Shown: positions 43,719-56,525 of the stretch, piece after piece
Numbering within the stretch: position 1 is the stretch's first letter
Layout of the letters: each line of letters opens with the position of its first letter
Origin: Powellomyces hirtus
Lineage: Eukaryota; Chytridiomycota; Chytridiomycetes; Spizellomycetales; Powellomycetaceae
NCBI GenBank assembly: GCA_025526995.1
Contig: JAHLKG010000020.1
Coordinates: forward strand, 310,001-374,000
Direction: 5' to 3'
Length of the DNA stretch: 64,000 bases
Position numbers and translations under genes: made by a program
The notes under the pieces: generated by a model
What the model saw: only the letters and a program-made list of their open reading frames with translations
What the model was told of the DNA's origin: nothing
Database searches by the model: none

Positions 43719-46700
43719 ATGTTTATCAAACCGCTGGACACGACTGCACTTCCCGCTGCCACATTCCAGGACCGCGCGGGGAACGCCCATTTCGCCCTAC
43801 AGTCAAAGAAGCAGAACGCTGTGCAATCACTGTTTAGCGGCCTCGCATCTCTCTCCCTCGCCGTATCCCCCGACGCGACCTACAAGCGTTCGCTCATGGA
43901 ATACGAGTTCCGAATCATACTGCGGTGTCCCAGCCGGAAGAGGGACTACATCGTCGCGGTCGATGAGAGCTTTGAGAAGATACATACGGACTGGAATTGG
44001 GTTGAGCAGAATCTATTTCTGAAGGTAGGTGTGATTGGGTGTGCTTCTCGAAGGTTGTTGCCACAACGCGACACGCGACTTCTTGCTGTCTGACGGGTCC
44101 CATTCGATATTTTATTTCAGCTCGAAGAGATGGATTTGTCCAAATCAAAAGTGACCCCAGAACAAATCGACAATCTGCTGATAAAACAGTTTGACGAACT
44201 AACGGAGGAAGCTGTAGGTGAGAGGGATCGATCGAGCATGCTATTGTTGAGCGTCTATTGCGCGTAATGCGGACTGCACGCCGCAAAAAAACTCACCCCA
44301 AGTGTTCCATGTCGGCATGCATCTCATCAGATCCGAGAGCAGCGGAAGTACAGGCCAAGCTGCAACAAGTCCTTCAGGAGATCCAACCGGTGTTCCCCGC
44401 GTTGGCAGGCGAGGTTCTGCTCAACTGTAAGAAAATTCTGCAAATTTCTCGCTGGATCACATCAACCATGTCCTCATACTCTCGCTCTGCCCCCTCCCCC
44501 CCCCTTTCCCCACAGTTTACGCTTGCACGTATTGGATAAACGACCAATTGTCAGCGCGTGGCCAGTTGTGCATAACGCGCAATTATGTGTGTTTCCAAGG
44601 CGTCAAAGCACCTGGCTCAACGGATGGCGACGCAAAGGAAGCTCAGAATGTACGCTTCATCCTCGCGCTCAAGGATATCATGTCTATTGATCTCGTCGAC
44701 GCGAATCGGGTATTGTTGCCGGACAGCATTCAGATCAGCACAAAGACCAAGAACGTAAGTCTGTTGTAGTGTTTACGGTCCCCCAGGTGTTGCGTGCACC
44801 CGGCTCATGCTCCGCACTTTGTGCGTGCTTCCGACCATCTAGTACACGTTTTCGCTGTACTTTCATCGAAAAGAAGTTTTCCGTGTCCTGTGCGTTCTCT
44901 CCAATGCGGCCATGCATAGGCTAATCAAAGGCGCCGAGAACTCAATGTCGGCTCTGGCAGACATGTTTGGCAAAGGGAACGTCTCGGGGGACCTCTCAGC
45001 AAACGTGGGCAGTCGCGGCGGCGGAATCCTGACCATGGGCCGATCCCGCGATGAGTTCTCTTTCTTTCCAGGCCGATCGGCCAGCGTAGTGAGCGATGCC
45101 CTGGATGAGACAGACTTTACCGAACAACGATTCGACCGATCAGTCGAAACCAGCACACCCGTACTGGATGCAAATACACTGCCGGATGACCCGCTGGACG
45201 GGACGGACAATGGCGTGTCCAACGCGGATGCGGAAAAGCAGTTCGAGGAAAGGAATCACAATCTTGTGCGATATGCGCATATCGCGGCAGCCACCATACA
45301 TACGATCGAAGAGCTCGATATGCAGTTAAAGAATTTCGAGTTCCGACAACTGTTCCGGCTCCCCTTTGCCGACACGGTCATATTGGAGGAAATGCCATGC
45401 TACTATTACCACAAAGCCGCATCTAATAACTTTACCGGGAAGCTGGTCCTGTCACAGAATTTCTTCAACTTTGTGGGGTTGTCACCTGGCAACGCCAATG
45501 CGCAAAGTCACCCCACCTCCACCAACACTGTCACCATGTCGATGCTCTTTGACTCGCCACAGGATCCGACACTGCTGATGGTGATTCCATATCCACATAT
45601 TGTGTCAGTGAAAAAGCAGCCTCCCACAGCGCTGCCGGCTGCGGGCAAGCTATCGTCGTTCTCCTTGTCGGGCTACCTGGTGCTATCCACTAAAAGCAAG
45701 CAGGAAATGTGGTTGTCGTTCTCGAACGTCAAGAGCCGGGACCGCGTCTCTGATGTTCTGCTGCAGCGCATGAAACAGGTCGACTTCCATTTTGATGATG
45801 AATACGTCATTGGCGAACGAAACGCAACGGGCCCGCGGACTCAGCCAGCAAATGTGGCCAGCGCGGGGGCATCTCCTTCCACCTCGCTCACCCCGACGAT
45901 GTTGTCAAGTCCCGTATACAGAGGTGCGGGCAGCGTGACTTCGACAGGCAGTCTGGACGAATACACGCGACCGCAGGAAGATCCGCTGTCGAGTGGTGGT
46001 GCTGCATCAGCGCCCAAGATTTTGGAAGTGGGCCTGAGGGCCTTGTTTGACGATGTGGACAGCGAGAGCTCCCTCCCTCATACGTTACGGCTGCGACCCG
46101 GCAGTCAGGACTTTGAAGGAGACCTGCTGAAACGCGCTGTTATTGGCGCCACGACCATTGACACCCGTGACCGCCGGAAAGAAGAAGAAACTGCCGCAGT
46201 CGACGCATGGAACGCCTACTTTGAAGCGAACGGGCGAGACGTGTGTATGATCAAGGACCTTAAAGCCTTGCGAGAGCTAATGCTGAAAACGGGCGGCATA
46301 CCGGCCCAGTATCGCGGGGACGTGTGGATGATTTGCGTTGGAGGTTGGTACTCTCGGCCGGAAAAGAACTATTACGTCAACCTGGTGCAGGAACATCTGG
46401 AGGAAACCAGCGTCTTTGCTGAAGAGATTGAGAAAGACGTTCGCAGGAGTTTGCCCGAACACCCCGCGTACCAATCCCCGATTGGTATTGATACACTTCG
46501 CCGGGTTCTCACCGCTTATTCGTGGCGAAATCCGGCTATCGGCTACGCGCAAGCACTGAATATCCTCTCGGCGGTGCTGCTACTCCATCTGAGAGAAGAA
46601 GATGCGTTCTGGATGCTGTGCATCATCGTAGAGCGGATCTTGCCCGATCATTACACAAAGACGCTTGTTGGTTCCGTCGTCGACCAAAGCGTCTTCTCGC

Positions 46701-49054
46701 GCCTGGTGGAGATACATATGCCGGCGCTGTGGACACATCTCACCAAGCTGTACATGGATCTCTCGACCATTTCGGTCCCGTGGTTCATGTGCCTCTTTCT
46801 CAATACTGTCCCGCTCCGACTCGGAGTCAAGTTTTTGGATGCGTTCTTTGTGGATGGACCAAAGTTTTTGTTCTGGGTTGCTCTAGCGATTCTCAAGATT
46901 AATGAACAGCAGTTGGTCACGCGGGGTCGTGACGACGACATTTTCATGCAGATCATCAAAAACTTTTTCCAGCGACTAGGAGCAACGGGCGATGATGCGG
47001 TGCCTGGCAACGTGAGCGAGGATGGGGACGGGGAAGAGGAACGCCCTATGGCCCAAGTCGCGCGAACGAGCCAGGAGAATCTGACGCGACGGTTTGGGGT
47101 CGGGTTAGCTGTCGAGCCAGCACCGGACCCGAACACGCTGACGGGACGGCCGCTGTTTGAGCACCTGATGACGGTCGCGTATGCGACGTTTGCCGGGTCC
47201 GTGACGAGCGAGGTGATTGATGCGCTGCGGATGCGGTATCGTCTCACGGTGGTGCACCAAATGGAAGACACCAGCCGCAAATCGCAGATCCGCACGCTGT
47301 GCGAGCAGGTATCCCTGGCGTTTGAGGAGGTAGCGATCGTGTACGACGAGGTTCGTCGCTTGGAATTTGCCCATGAGGAGGAGGTCGAGGACCCGAAAGG
47401 GCCGGCGGCTACCGCACGCGCGGAAGAACGCGTTGAAGAAGATAATATGCGGGACGTGCTCATCTCTTTTGGGGGGTGGGGCATGGCCAGCAACGCTCGT
47501 GGTGGTAGTGGTGGTGGTGGAGCGGGCGGTGGAGGGTCTGGTTCCCTCCCGCGCCGCCAATCGCGGCGCAACCCGCAGCGCACCAAGCTGCAGAAACAGC
47601 AGGAGGTTGGACAGAAGACGGTGTGCCTGGCGGATTTCAGAAAAGTGTTTGGGGTTGTCAGTCCGTGGCGGAGTGGGGCGACCACAGGACCGAATACGAA
47701 CGCGGCCAATCCGGCGTCGTTATCGCCAAGAAGACCAAGTACAGCTGCTCAACGCCCCCCGCTACCGAAAGGGAAGGCAAGCGCTCCGAACATCACCACT
47801 GCGCCGACCGCAGCTCCCCCGTCGTCGGAAGACTTCAATCTAGGTCTCACCGACCGGATCTACTTTTACTGCTCGCTGCACTACAATTTTTTGCGGACAG
47901 CGAAGCGGGGCGCTGACGCGTCCTCTCCGTTAGCGCCCGCGGGATATCAGAACGCGGACACAAATGGAGCCGGTGGAGGAGATGCCAACGGCCGATCCGG
48001 TTCCGCGGACAAAACCACGTACATTGTGGACCTCGCGACCATGGTGCATGTGCTGGACATTATCATGCGCCAACCCTTACATTCGCGTCTCCGGTTCCTG
48101 TTTGAGATCCATGATATTGATGGCGATGGGTTTTTGGACAAGAATGAACTTAAGGCTGTCATGGATTCGTTGTTGGAGATGTTTGAGCGCGCGCGGACAG
48201 GGTCGCAACCCTCTGCTACCACCATGGCGGGCGCGGCGGCTGCCAACACCCCAAGTGCTACAGCCGCCGCTAACTTGGCCCCCGCCACTGTCTCGACCCG
48301 CGAGGATGAAGAAATGTATCTCGGCGCCGTGAGTTCCTTCCTCAACACTGCCCTCAAACTCGGCAACAACAAACCCGACATAGGTACCTCCACCGCGGGC
48401 GCCGGGAGTGGACCCGCCGGCAGTAGTCTCCGCCGATCGGCCAGCTCGGATTTTGCCAATGTCGTCACGCAGGCTTCGGCGGCTGCTGTTCTATCTTCCA
48501 CAGGCAATAACCGTCCACCCATCACCCACGTGCCCCACTCAACACCATCCCGCCAATTACCACATCGCCCGGCACCTGCGAAGCACCACTTGCCCCACAG
48601 CCAACACCAGTATACCCCGCGCTTGGACGCGGCGCTCGGCGAGGATATGGAGAGCGAGGAGGGGGAGTTGGGGGGTAGTGCCGCACCACCAGCCACAACT
48701 TCGACACGCGCAAAGGCACATATCAAAGCTCTCCGCACCCATGTCCGGTCCTCTAACCCGACGCCGTCACGATCACGACCCCAGTCTGCAGGATCTCCGC
48801 GTACGAGTTCAGTCATACCGCCACAACCACCATCATCAACGAGCGGAACACCACCACTAGACGACAGTCACCATAATGGCAGCAACAGCGCGTTCCGACT
48901 CTCCTTTAACGAATTCCTCCTCGCGGTGTTATCACAAAGCGTCTTTGTCCAGTACTTTGAACGCGTGTGGACACTGTGCAGACACGAGACGGGCTCGGAT
49001 GACCCGAGTGGGGATGGACCCGTTGTGGTGCAGTATTTGGCAAAGGCAAAGTAG
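43719..49054 (+). CDS. GRAM-TBC-EF-hand Rab GTPase-activating protein (TBC1D8/9 type)
   Basis: Five exons: 43719-44024, 44121-44217, 44331-44426, 44516-44754, 44843-49054; 1649 aa, phases consistent. Order: N-terminal region, first GRAM domain (CITRNYVCFQG region, about residues 160-265), second GRAM (FRQLFRLPFADTVILEEMPC, KLVLSQNFFNFVG, about 400-540), then a TBC domain from about 729 (GGIPAQYRGDVWMICVGG). The catalytic fingers are intact: Arg in IEKDVRRS (about 775-782) and Gln in GYAQALN (about 812-818). A Gly-rich stretch and a linker lead to an EF-hand loop, DIDGDGFLDKNE (about 1337), with canonical Ca-binding positions. Human TBC1D8 and TBC1D9 share this two-GRAM, TBC, EF-hand order. 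Acts on Rab GTPases at membranes, with GRAM binding lipids; the Rab target is unknown. Confidence 0.93.
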
Positions 49055-49753
49055 GAGTATTCGATACACCATCCCCCCCCTCCACCCACACACTCTCTAA
49101 AACCCGGCAACCCACTTGTAATGGGCCACCAACCCTACCGCCCTTGCGCGCTTACCCTCTTTTTTTGATTGTATTTATTTGGGAGTTATGTACCATGTCT
49201 GTTTTACTTGTGTACTTTTATTTTGGAATGCAAACATGATCTGACATTGAGTATTGCTTATCAACAATGGAACATGTACTGCTATACAATTTGTTGTGTA
49301 ATTCACTTCATGTTTTGCAAGCAATTCTGTTTTTCCTGTTGGAACGAGGTCGCCAACCTGACCTCAAGTTCACAGCCACTAGAAAAAAGGTCCCCAACCC
49401 AACAGAGGTGACTTTAAGACTTGAATTGCCACGGCTTTGTTTGTCAACAATTATTTTGGATAAATGCACTAGCATGATGTCCACTTGGTTTTTTCTGTGC
49501 TGGAGGAGCCCTTACTTCGTACCAACTGTTCCTGCAGGACGTTGTGCTGTGTCCTGGATTGTGCGGCAATTGCAGAGTATACATTTGGAAGTTTTATCAT
49601 GTGCATGTGCAGAAAAAGAAAGAATACAGGGGGAGATAGTATGTGTACCCTTACGTGGAGGGGGTAGGAAAAAACAATAAAACAGACCGACAAAAGTAAG
49701 CAAATCGCATTAATGTGAAAACAGTGACCAGGTGGGGGCTCTTCTTCTTGTTT
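49055..49753. other. Convergent 3' flanks, AT-rich
   Basis: 699 bp between the TBC (+) and FMO-like (-) gene ends. AT-rich, with several open frames that show no domain or splice support. Nothing else recognised. Confidence 0.45.
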
Positions 49754-51796
49754 CTAACGGCCAACTTCGACCTTGCGATTGCGAACGGACGATTCTGTAG
49801 CTGTCGTGACAGAGGCAGGAGGACTGACGATTGAGCCGACAACGCGAGGCGCTGTTGCTTGCGGCGCCGTTAGTTTTGGTTGCGCGGCATTGATAGTGTT
49901 GTTTTTGGATGTGTCGACGGACGCGGGGTGGGTAGGGAAAGCGTGGGCGAGTTTGGCGCCGCACGAGTTGTTGAAACCCTGCAAATCATGAAAAGCAGAT
50001 TTAGTTTGGGGCCCATATGGGAAGAAAGCGCGGGAAGTTCCGGATTTGAGGCTACGTTTACGCACCATGACAAAGAGCGAATACTTCCACCTATTACGTT
50101 GCTGGGCAATCGTGCTCGCCACCCAGTACAACAACTCTCCATACGAATAGAAGTCGAGGCCACCATCCCACCGGTTATACCCACCCACCAGCATCGATCG
50201 CCCACCTTCGCGATGCCAGCGTCGTTTCTTCATATCACCAGGGCCTCTGCGGCACCGGACCCACTCTGCCGCGTCATGCGGGGTCGGGCGGGTAGCTGGG
50301 TCGAGGAGGAATGTGAGGAACAGACGGGTGAGGACACCAATGTGGATGTGTCCGGCGGTGGCGACGGCGTCAACGTAGGCGTCGTTGAGGAACAGCATGG
50401 TGGGGTTGGAGGGCGGGAAGGCCACGCAGAACAGATTGGGTGGTTTGAATTCTTCGGTGTGGGTAAGGGCCGGGTCGTCGTCCTGGGTGGTTCTCCAAGT
50501 GGAATCGGAGCAGAAATCGTTGCTGGGCTTTTTGAACCCCGTTGCAAAAAAGACGACATCGGAGGCGACGTTGGCGGAGGCGGATTTAGCGGCTTCGGCG
50601 TCGTGCGCGGGGCGGCCGACCATGCTATTCGAGTCCCATGCAACATTGGACACTTTCACCTCCTTTTCCGTAAACCCATCGATATCTCCACGGATGTACC
50701 TGATGCGCCCCGCGCGGATGAGAGCGAGGTACCGGGTATTGAGGCAAGGCGTAGACGCGTAAAAAGGTCGATCGGGTGTCATTCCCGCGAGTTCCTGACC
50801 ATACCAGAACCGGCGAAGAAAGAATTCGAAGATATATCCGAGCCGCGTAGGGATCATGGAGGAGATGGAGGAGAGGAGGATGCCGCGGGGCATGATCCAT
50901 TTGTCCGATCTTGCGACGACCGTGATGCAGATTTGGTTCTGGGCAGTATCCGGGCCGAGACGGGACTCGTCGCCGTCTATGCGGTTGAGAACGTAGTCAA
51001 CGACTTCGACGGCGGAGGCGCCCGATCCGAGGACGGTGATGTTGCAGCTTTTTGTCAGGTCGAGATCCACGGTATCCATTTTGGACGAGTGGGCTTGAAT
51101 GCCCTTGTAGTTTTCGAGATTTTTGAATTTGGGGATCTGGATATCGCCGCACGTCCCGGTGGCGGAAATGATACCGTCAAAGATTTCGTGTGCGTTGCCA
51201 TTGACGGTGTAAGTGTTGGTGACCTTGTCGTGGTCGATGGATGTGACGGGCGTGTTGAAGCGTGTGCGCGATTCGAGTTCGTACAGCGTCCATACGCGGT
51301 GGAGCTCGTGGAGAATCTCGTCACGCGATGGGAAGGAGCTTGTGAAGCGGACCATGGGGTTGAAGCGGTAGAAGAGGGCCTGAACGAAAGTAGAAAAAGA
51401 TTAGGGCGGGCTTTTAGGAACGGGCATCGCATGCAATGTCACTCATACCTGGAACTGCAACGACGACGTCTTGTTTACTCTCGCCCACACACCGCCCAAT
51501 TTTGGCTCCTTTTCAAAAATTACCACCTCCACCCCGGCCGCAACACATGCGGCAGCCGCCGAGACGCCCGAAACGCCCGCTCCGACGACCAACACACGGG
51601 GCCGGGCACCCTTCGGCTTGTTTTTGGCAGAGGGTAAGAACGGATACCATTTCTGGTTGGCGCCCCACGCGAGGACGCGCGAGAGCACGGTAGCGAGAAA
51701 CAGGTTGAGGTAGACGAGCATGCATATCACGGGCGTGACGACCGTGGCGGCCGTCACGCTCGAGACTTGTTTGACGGTATGGGTCAGTGAGCCCAT
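49754..51796 (-). CDS. FMO-like flavin monooxygenase, N-terminally anchored
   Basis: Three exons: 51796-51449, 51379-50066, 49978-49754; 628 aa, phases consistent. A hydrophobic segment (residues about 15-44, VVTPVICMLVYLNLFLATVL) predicts an N-terminal ER-type anchor. The FAD-binding motif GAGVSG follows at 72-77, with KLGGVW and then FNPMVRF. The NADPH-binding loop is GSGASAVEV and the family motif is FFATGF. It lacks the FxGxxxHxxxW motif of true Baeyer-Villiger enzymes in the expected form (GIQAHSSKMD instead), so it fits the general FMO-like group. Substrate unknown. The second intron (49979-50065, 87 nt) is free of stops and a multiple of three. A TATAAA sits near 51876-51881, about 80 bp before the start codon. 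Confidence 0.9.
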
Positions 51797-52608
51797 TGCT
51801 TTGAATGTCGATGTGCTTTTTTCTGTGGTTATGGGTAATGGTCTGAGTGTCAAGGGGAAGAAGGACTGGGTGGGCTTTATATGCGCAAATTTATCTTGGC
51901 AAAAAGCTCCGCAAAGAAAAACAAGGATACAAGACAACAGAACACACCAAGAACGCATGGGCGACACGGCAGACACGGCATGGGCAAATGGCATGAGTTC
52001 TATGATCCATGACGGAATGACGCGCTCCGTGTGTGCATTGTGCATGTGCCATACGGAATCATAATAATCAGAACACCAACATCATTCTGATTCATCGCCC
52101 CGCCACACACATAGTGGCAGTAACCATGTCTCCCTCCGAAGATGGGTTCGTCGCGGGTCACCTCCATCATCATGGCCGTTTGGAAGTCCAAAGTGTTCTG
52201 AAGAGAAACCACACGCGTTCACGTTGGGAAAAATGCAACAACGATGGTATTATTTGGATCACACCAATGTTCAATTTTTGCACACTTGCATGTGAAAGGA
52301 CCAACTCAAAACTTAATCCTAACTCAGCCACTCAATGACCTCAACAGCCTATTTTTAGTGTGTCGTCAATCGGAATTGAGATAAGTTGTGGCACATGCTA
52401 AGTGTTGATGTGATGATGATTTTTGCAAAACCAGAAAGGAATCAAAAAAAAGGAAAACCAAAAATGAAAATAGGGGTAGTGTAGCAGTTGGGAGGAACGA
52501 AGGAAAACAGAAGCCTAAGCGAAAATGAAAATCTGGGCGGATGGCGAGGAAGAAGGCCTACTAATGCTACAAAACAAATGCGCATGGTGTTGCGCGTGCA
52601 GGTGGAAA
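51797..52608. other. FMO promoter and TCP11 3' flank
   Basis: 812 bp containing the FMO-like gene promoter (TATA noted there) and the 3' flank of the TCP11/SOK1 gene. Both neighbours are on the minus strand. No further gene seen. Confidence 0.45.
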
Positions 52609-55600
52609 TCACTCGCGCATGGCTCTCTCCAGGTTGGTGGTTTCACCGTCAGACGAAGGCTGGGTCAGTCCATCAACCACGCCCGCATAGACTCCCGCAA
52701 ACACTGTCCAATTGTGCGTGACCAGTCGTCGTACACGGTCGCCGAGCTCTAGCACCTCTTCCTCGAGTTCAGCCAGACCTACTTTGGCAAGATCGGCCTT
52801 GGACACCGGTGCAACGCCCGCGGTTGAGACGGCGGGAAGGGTCGGTGGATGGCTGCTATCGGGCGTGTTGGCGGTGCTGCTTGCAGTTGTGGGGATGACG
52901 GGTCCAGCAAGAACCAGACGCTCGACGACGGTTCCGACGCGAGCGCGGATGATCTCGTATAGCTTTGACTCGGGCTGCAGCGTCGACTCGACGAGATTAG
53001 TAAGCATAGTGGTTTCCTGAGCCGAGAATGGTTTGCCACGAATGTCGCCGGCCGTTTTGCACATTTGCAGAGTGACGTGCGTCATGCTCGTTTCGTGGTC
53101 GTTGAGCAGCACCCAGAGCACGCGCTTGATGGAATCCAGCTGGTCGGGCTTGCAAGCCTTTGGCGCGCAAGACTGTTTGAACAGGACCAACAGAGCAGCC
53201 ATGATGGTGACATCTTGCCAGTCGTTGTAGTACTGGACCAGGCGAGAGACGTCCATTCGCAGGGTTTCGGGCAGCGGGATGGGCGGTGTAGGAAGTGAAA
53301 GGAGATGCGATTGCGATATTAGGTGTAAAAGTGCTTTTGTGTGCAGGTGTTGGATGTTGATTTGCGATGAATGTGTTGATGATGCTAGTGACGATGGAAC
53401 TGATGAAGATGCGGTTGCGGTGGTGGCAGAAGGACCTGCTGCTTTGGCGGTGCTAGCGGTGGTAGTGTTGTGGCGGACAAGAGCGAGCTGCACCCAACGC
53501 ATCGTGTCGTCCAGTTTTATGGCATCGGCCTCGTATTGATCTTTGAACCAGCGCCATTCAAACTCTGCTGCATGTTCCACAACGTACGGGCGGACACGAT
53601 GAAGCTGGTGGTTGGCATAATCCTATACATAATGCGTATGGTTAATGAACATGGCATTCCAGAAATGCAAAAGACAGAATGCCTGTCTACTCACCAGCTT
53701 CATCAGCTCCAAAACTTCAAAACATTGCCGCAGTGTCTTGACCACATTTCCGCCACGGCATTCCTCAACCATTGCGTCCACCAGCTCGTCCCTGGCCGGG
53801 GCGCAGTTGGCTTTGAGGAGATCCGCAAGGTAAGTAACCAGCCCAACGGCATTCAAAACTCCATGATCGATTTGCTGTGCCACGAGCTGAATGTCAAGGT
53901 TCCGGTCCACTTCCTCTCTTCGTTCTTGCGAATACGGGAGCAATTCAATGATGATGCTCCGGATTTCAAAGAGTAGCAGAGGAAGACGATACAGATGGCC
54001 TTGGGCCACTTCCGCTTCGACTTCCATCCAGTACGCATCTCCCGCATCCTTCTTCTGGTCGCCTTTTTCACCATCAAGATTTGGTTTGAACTGCAGTTCC
54101 GGATCAAAATACAAATCATGGCGAAGCTGGGCGTTCGACAAAATCTCCGTCAGCTCCAGCTCCCGCAACGTGAAGCGGGTGATGGGTGGAAGGAGACTGA
54201 GCAGCTGCAAGTAGTCTGATTCTTCCATCTCCTCCAGGATCGACACAGGCAGGACACGTAACCGCCGGACGGTGGCGGCCAAACTCTCTGATGACCCGCG
54301 GCCTATCATGTCTTCTCCATCATGATCCAAGGAAGACAAGATACCCTGTTCGTGGCCAGCCGTTTCGCTGACAGATGGAGACGTCGAGGTAGCGCCTCCC
54401 GCATCGTTGGCCAGCTGAGCGCCTCCGCTAGGATGCCGCCGTTCGGCAAATTTTGCCCGCATGTCTTCCGTGATGATGATGTCCTCATTTACGCTTCCGT
54501 TCGAGTTCCCTTCGACCACACCGGTAACTCCGCTGCTGCGCAACGCAGCGAGATCAACATGTCGACTACGGTCGCAAGAGGACGGCGAAGCGTGGCTGAA
54601 AGTGGGACTCGCCGGAATGTGGAAAGGCATGGCATCCACCTCGTACTCTTCATCCTGCAACATGGAAGTATCATCTATGTCAACCATTGACAGTTGCCGA
54701 TGGATGCCCAAACCCATCGCTTGCATGACATCAGCGCCACCTCCGCCCAGAGACTGAGATTCCGCGAGAAGCTCGACAAAATTTTCCGAAAACGAGCGGC
54801 GCAGTTCCATAAATTTACGCAACCTCTGCGCCATTGCGACCGTTTGCGCATGTTCCACCGCCGCTCCACAGCGATCCATGTTCTTCTTCAAGATCAACTG
54901 TCGTTTAAGATTTGCAGCAGAGATGGCATATTCCGAACGGGCCTGAATCTTGAGGCTTGTCAGCCGGTCCCGCTGGCGCTGTAACAATATTCGGTATCGA
55001 ATCTGCTCAAACCTCCTGCGAAGGCGAGCCCGGCGATCGTATAGTACGCCTTCACGAAGCGCCTGTGCCCTCATCAAGCGCTGGGTCATCCGACGATAGA
55101 GTTCTGCACTAGAGCCTCTGTTTCTGACAAACGGTGGAAAGCTCGGAGGCGGTGATGGGAGGAGGACCGCAGCGGCTGGCGAGGGGTGTTGTTTAGAAGA
55201 ATCATCGTCGTCTTCCGCCCTACGCGCGCGTTTGGTGGGCGATTGAGGTCGCTCGTCGTGCGACTGGGAGGGTGCTGTGGGTGAAGGGGGAGCGTCAAAG
55301 AATGTCGACATTGGACTCATGAGGTCAACGAAAAAAGACAGGGACTTTGATTTGCGGAGATTGGACGTTGGAGGAGGAGAAGGCGGGGACGTGGAAGTGG
55401 CGGATTGGGCACCAGTGCTTTGTAGAGGGGCAGCGGGTATCGCCGACGACAGGTTCGTGAAATTAGCCTGCTGTTGTTGGCCCGGAACAGCACTCTGACT
55501 CGTCGAAAGCGACTTTCTGCGCATGGCCGTTTCGATAGAGAGGCGAGCCCCTTGCGACGGCAGCGGGTTGGGACATGCGGTAGTGAATCTCGCAGAGCCG

Positions 55601-55911
55601 TTCAACTCTGCGGGCAGTAACGGTGAGGCGACCGCAGTGGCCGTGGTCGGTGTTGCTATTGTTGCTGGTGAGGAAGCGGCAGAGTGGTGGTGGTGGTGGT
55701 GGTGGTGGTGGTGGTGGTGAAGGTGGTTTGAAGCCGACGAGTGACGTTTTATGCTGATTGCCTGGGCGGCAGCGGCGGCTGCGACGAGCGAGTCCTGGGA
55801 GGAAGGCGAGGGCGGGTCCAGCTGCTGGTCAGTTGGAATGTCTTGCTGTTGCTGCTGTTGCTGCTGCTGTTGAAGGGACCGGGTCGGGACTGCAGCAGAT
55901 ATGTGGTCCAT
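52609..55911 (-). CDS. TCP11/SOK1 family protein
   Basis: Two exons, 55911-53695 and 53622-52609, 1076 aa. Yeast Sok1 suppresses loss of protein kinase A, and mammalian TCP11 acts in sperm. The N-terminal third is low-complexity: poly-Gln, a 12-His run (near 55680-55716), and Ser/Pro stretches, ending with a nuclear-signal-like PTKRARR. A long basic helical region (YRRMTQRLMRAQALREGVLY to LKRQLILKKNMD) follows. The TCP11 domain itself holds FTLRELELTEILSNAQLRHD, LQFKPNLDGEKGD, YWMEVEAEV and LLLFEIRSIIIELLPYS. It continues across the single intron (71 bp) into EFEWRWFKDQYEADAI. Start at 55911 is the ATG after which conservation and low-complexity begin; an in-frame upstream extension is less likely. 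Confidence 0.92.
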
Positions 55912-56525
55912 GGATGCAGAGGCTACCTGTATGTATGTTCTAAAGTCTTGTTCGTTGCGAGTGTAAGAATGTGCCGCGACAAGTTCCGACGGATGGCGAA
56001 GGGATTGAGGGGACAGACAGACCAGACCAGGCCAGACCAATGGCGAACAGGACAGTTAGTTTACGTTTAGTCAACAGTGTTTTGTTCAAAGACAAAAAAA
56101 AAGTAATTTCGGCAAAGAAAAGTAAGTTGGTCAATTGTCACTAACAACAATTCAGTCATCATTCATTCATCATCACTCTCTCTGCCAATCGCCGTGCCTT
56201 CTGAGGATGTGTGTCAGCTTTTGCCCCAATTGGAAGAGTCTCGGGACTTTTTACCCGTGCGACCCTTCCTATCCAAACAACTGGTGGCGCGCGCCTCCCT
56301 TTTGTTACTTTAATACTCAACATTTCCCATTCCAAAGTCTTGGGTACATCAAGGTGCATAGCCACCCTTCTTAACGCACTTTAAACAGACAGGCCAACCA
56401 CCGTTTACGAGCGAGAGGAGGACACGGAAGAAGAAACTATATATTGGATCATTTACAGTGAATCGATGCGTGTGAGTGTGAACAACTCGCTTTGGGCGTT
56501 CTTATCCTTGTTCAAAAGAAACTCA
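55912..56525. other. TCP11 promoter / RBM25 3' flank
   Basis: 614 bp, both neighbours on the minus strand. Contains an ATTCATTC-type short repeat near 56160. No gene seen. Confidence 0.4.

Noticed and set aside
49880..51637. 585-codon plus-strand open frame across the FMO-like gene
   Set aside because: Antisense to a gene with clear FAD and NADPH motifs; translation is Gly/Val/Glu-rich without any recognised domain.
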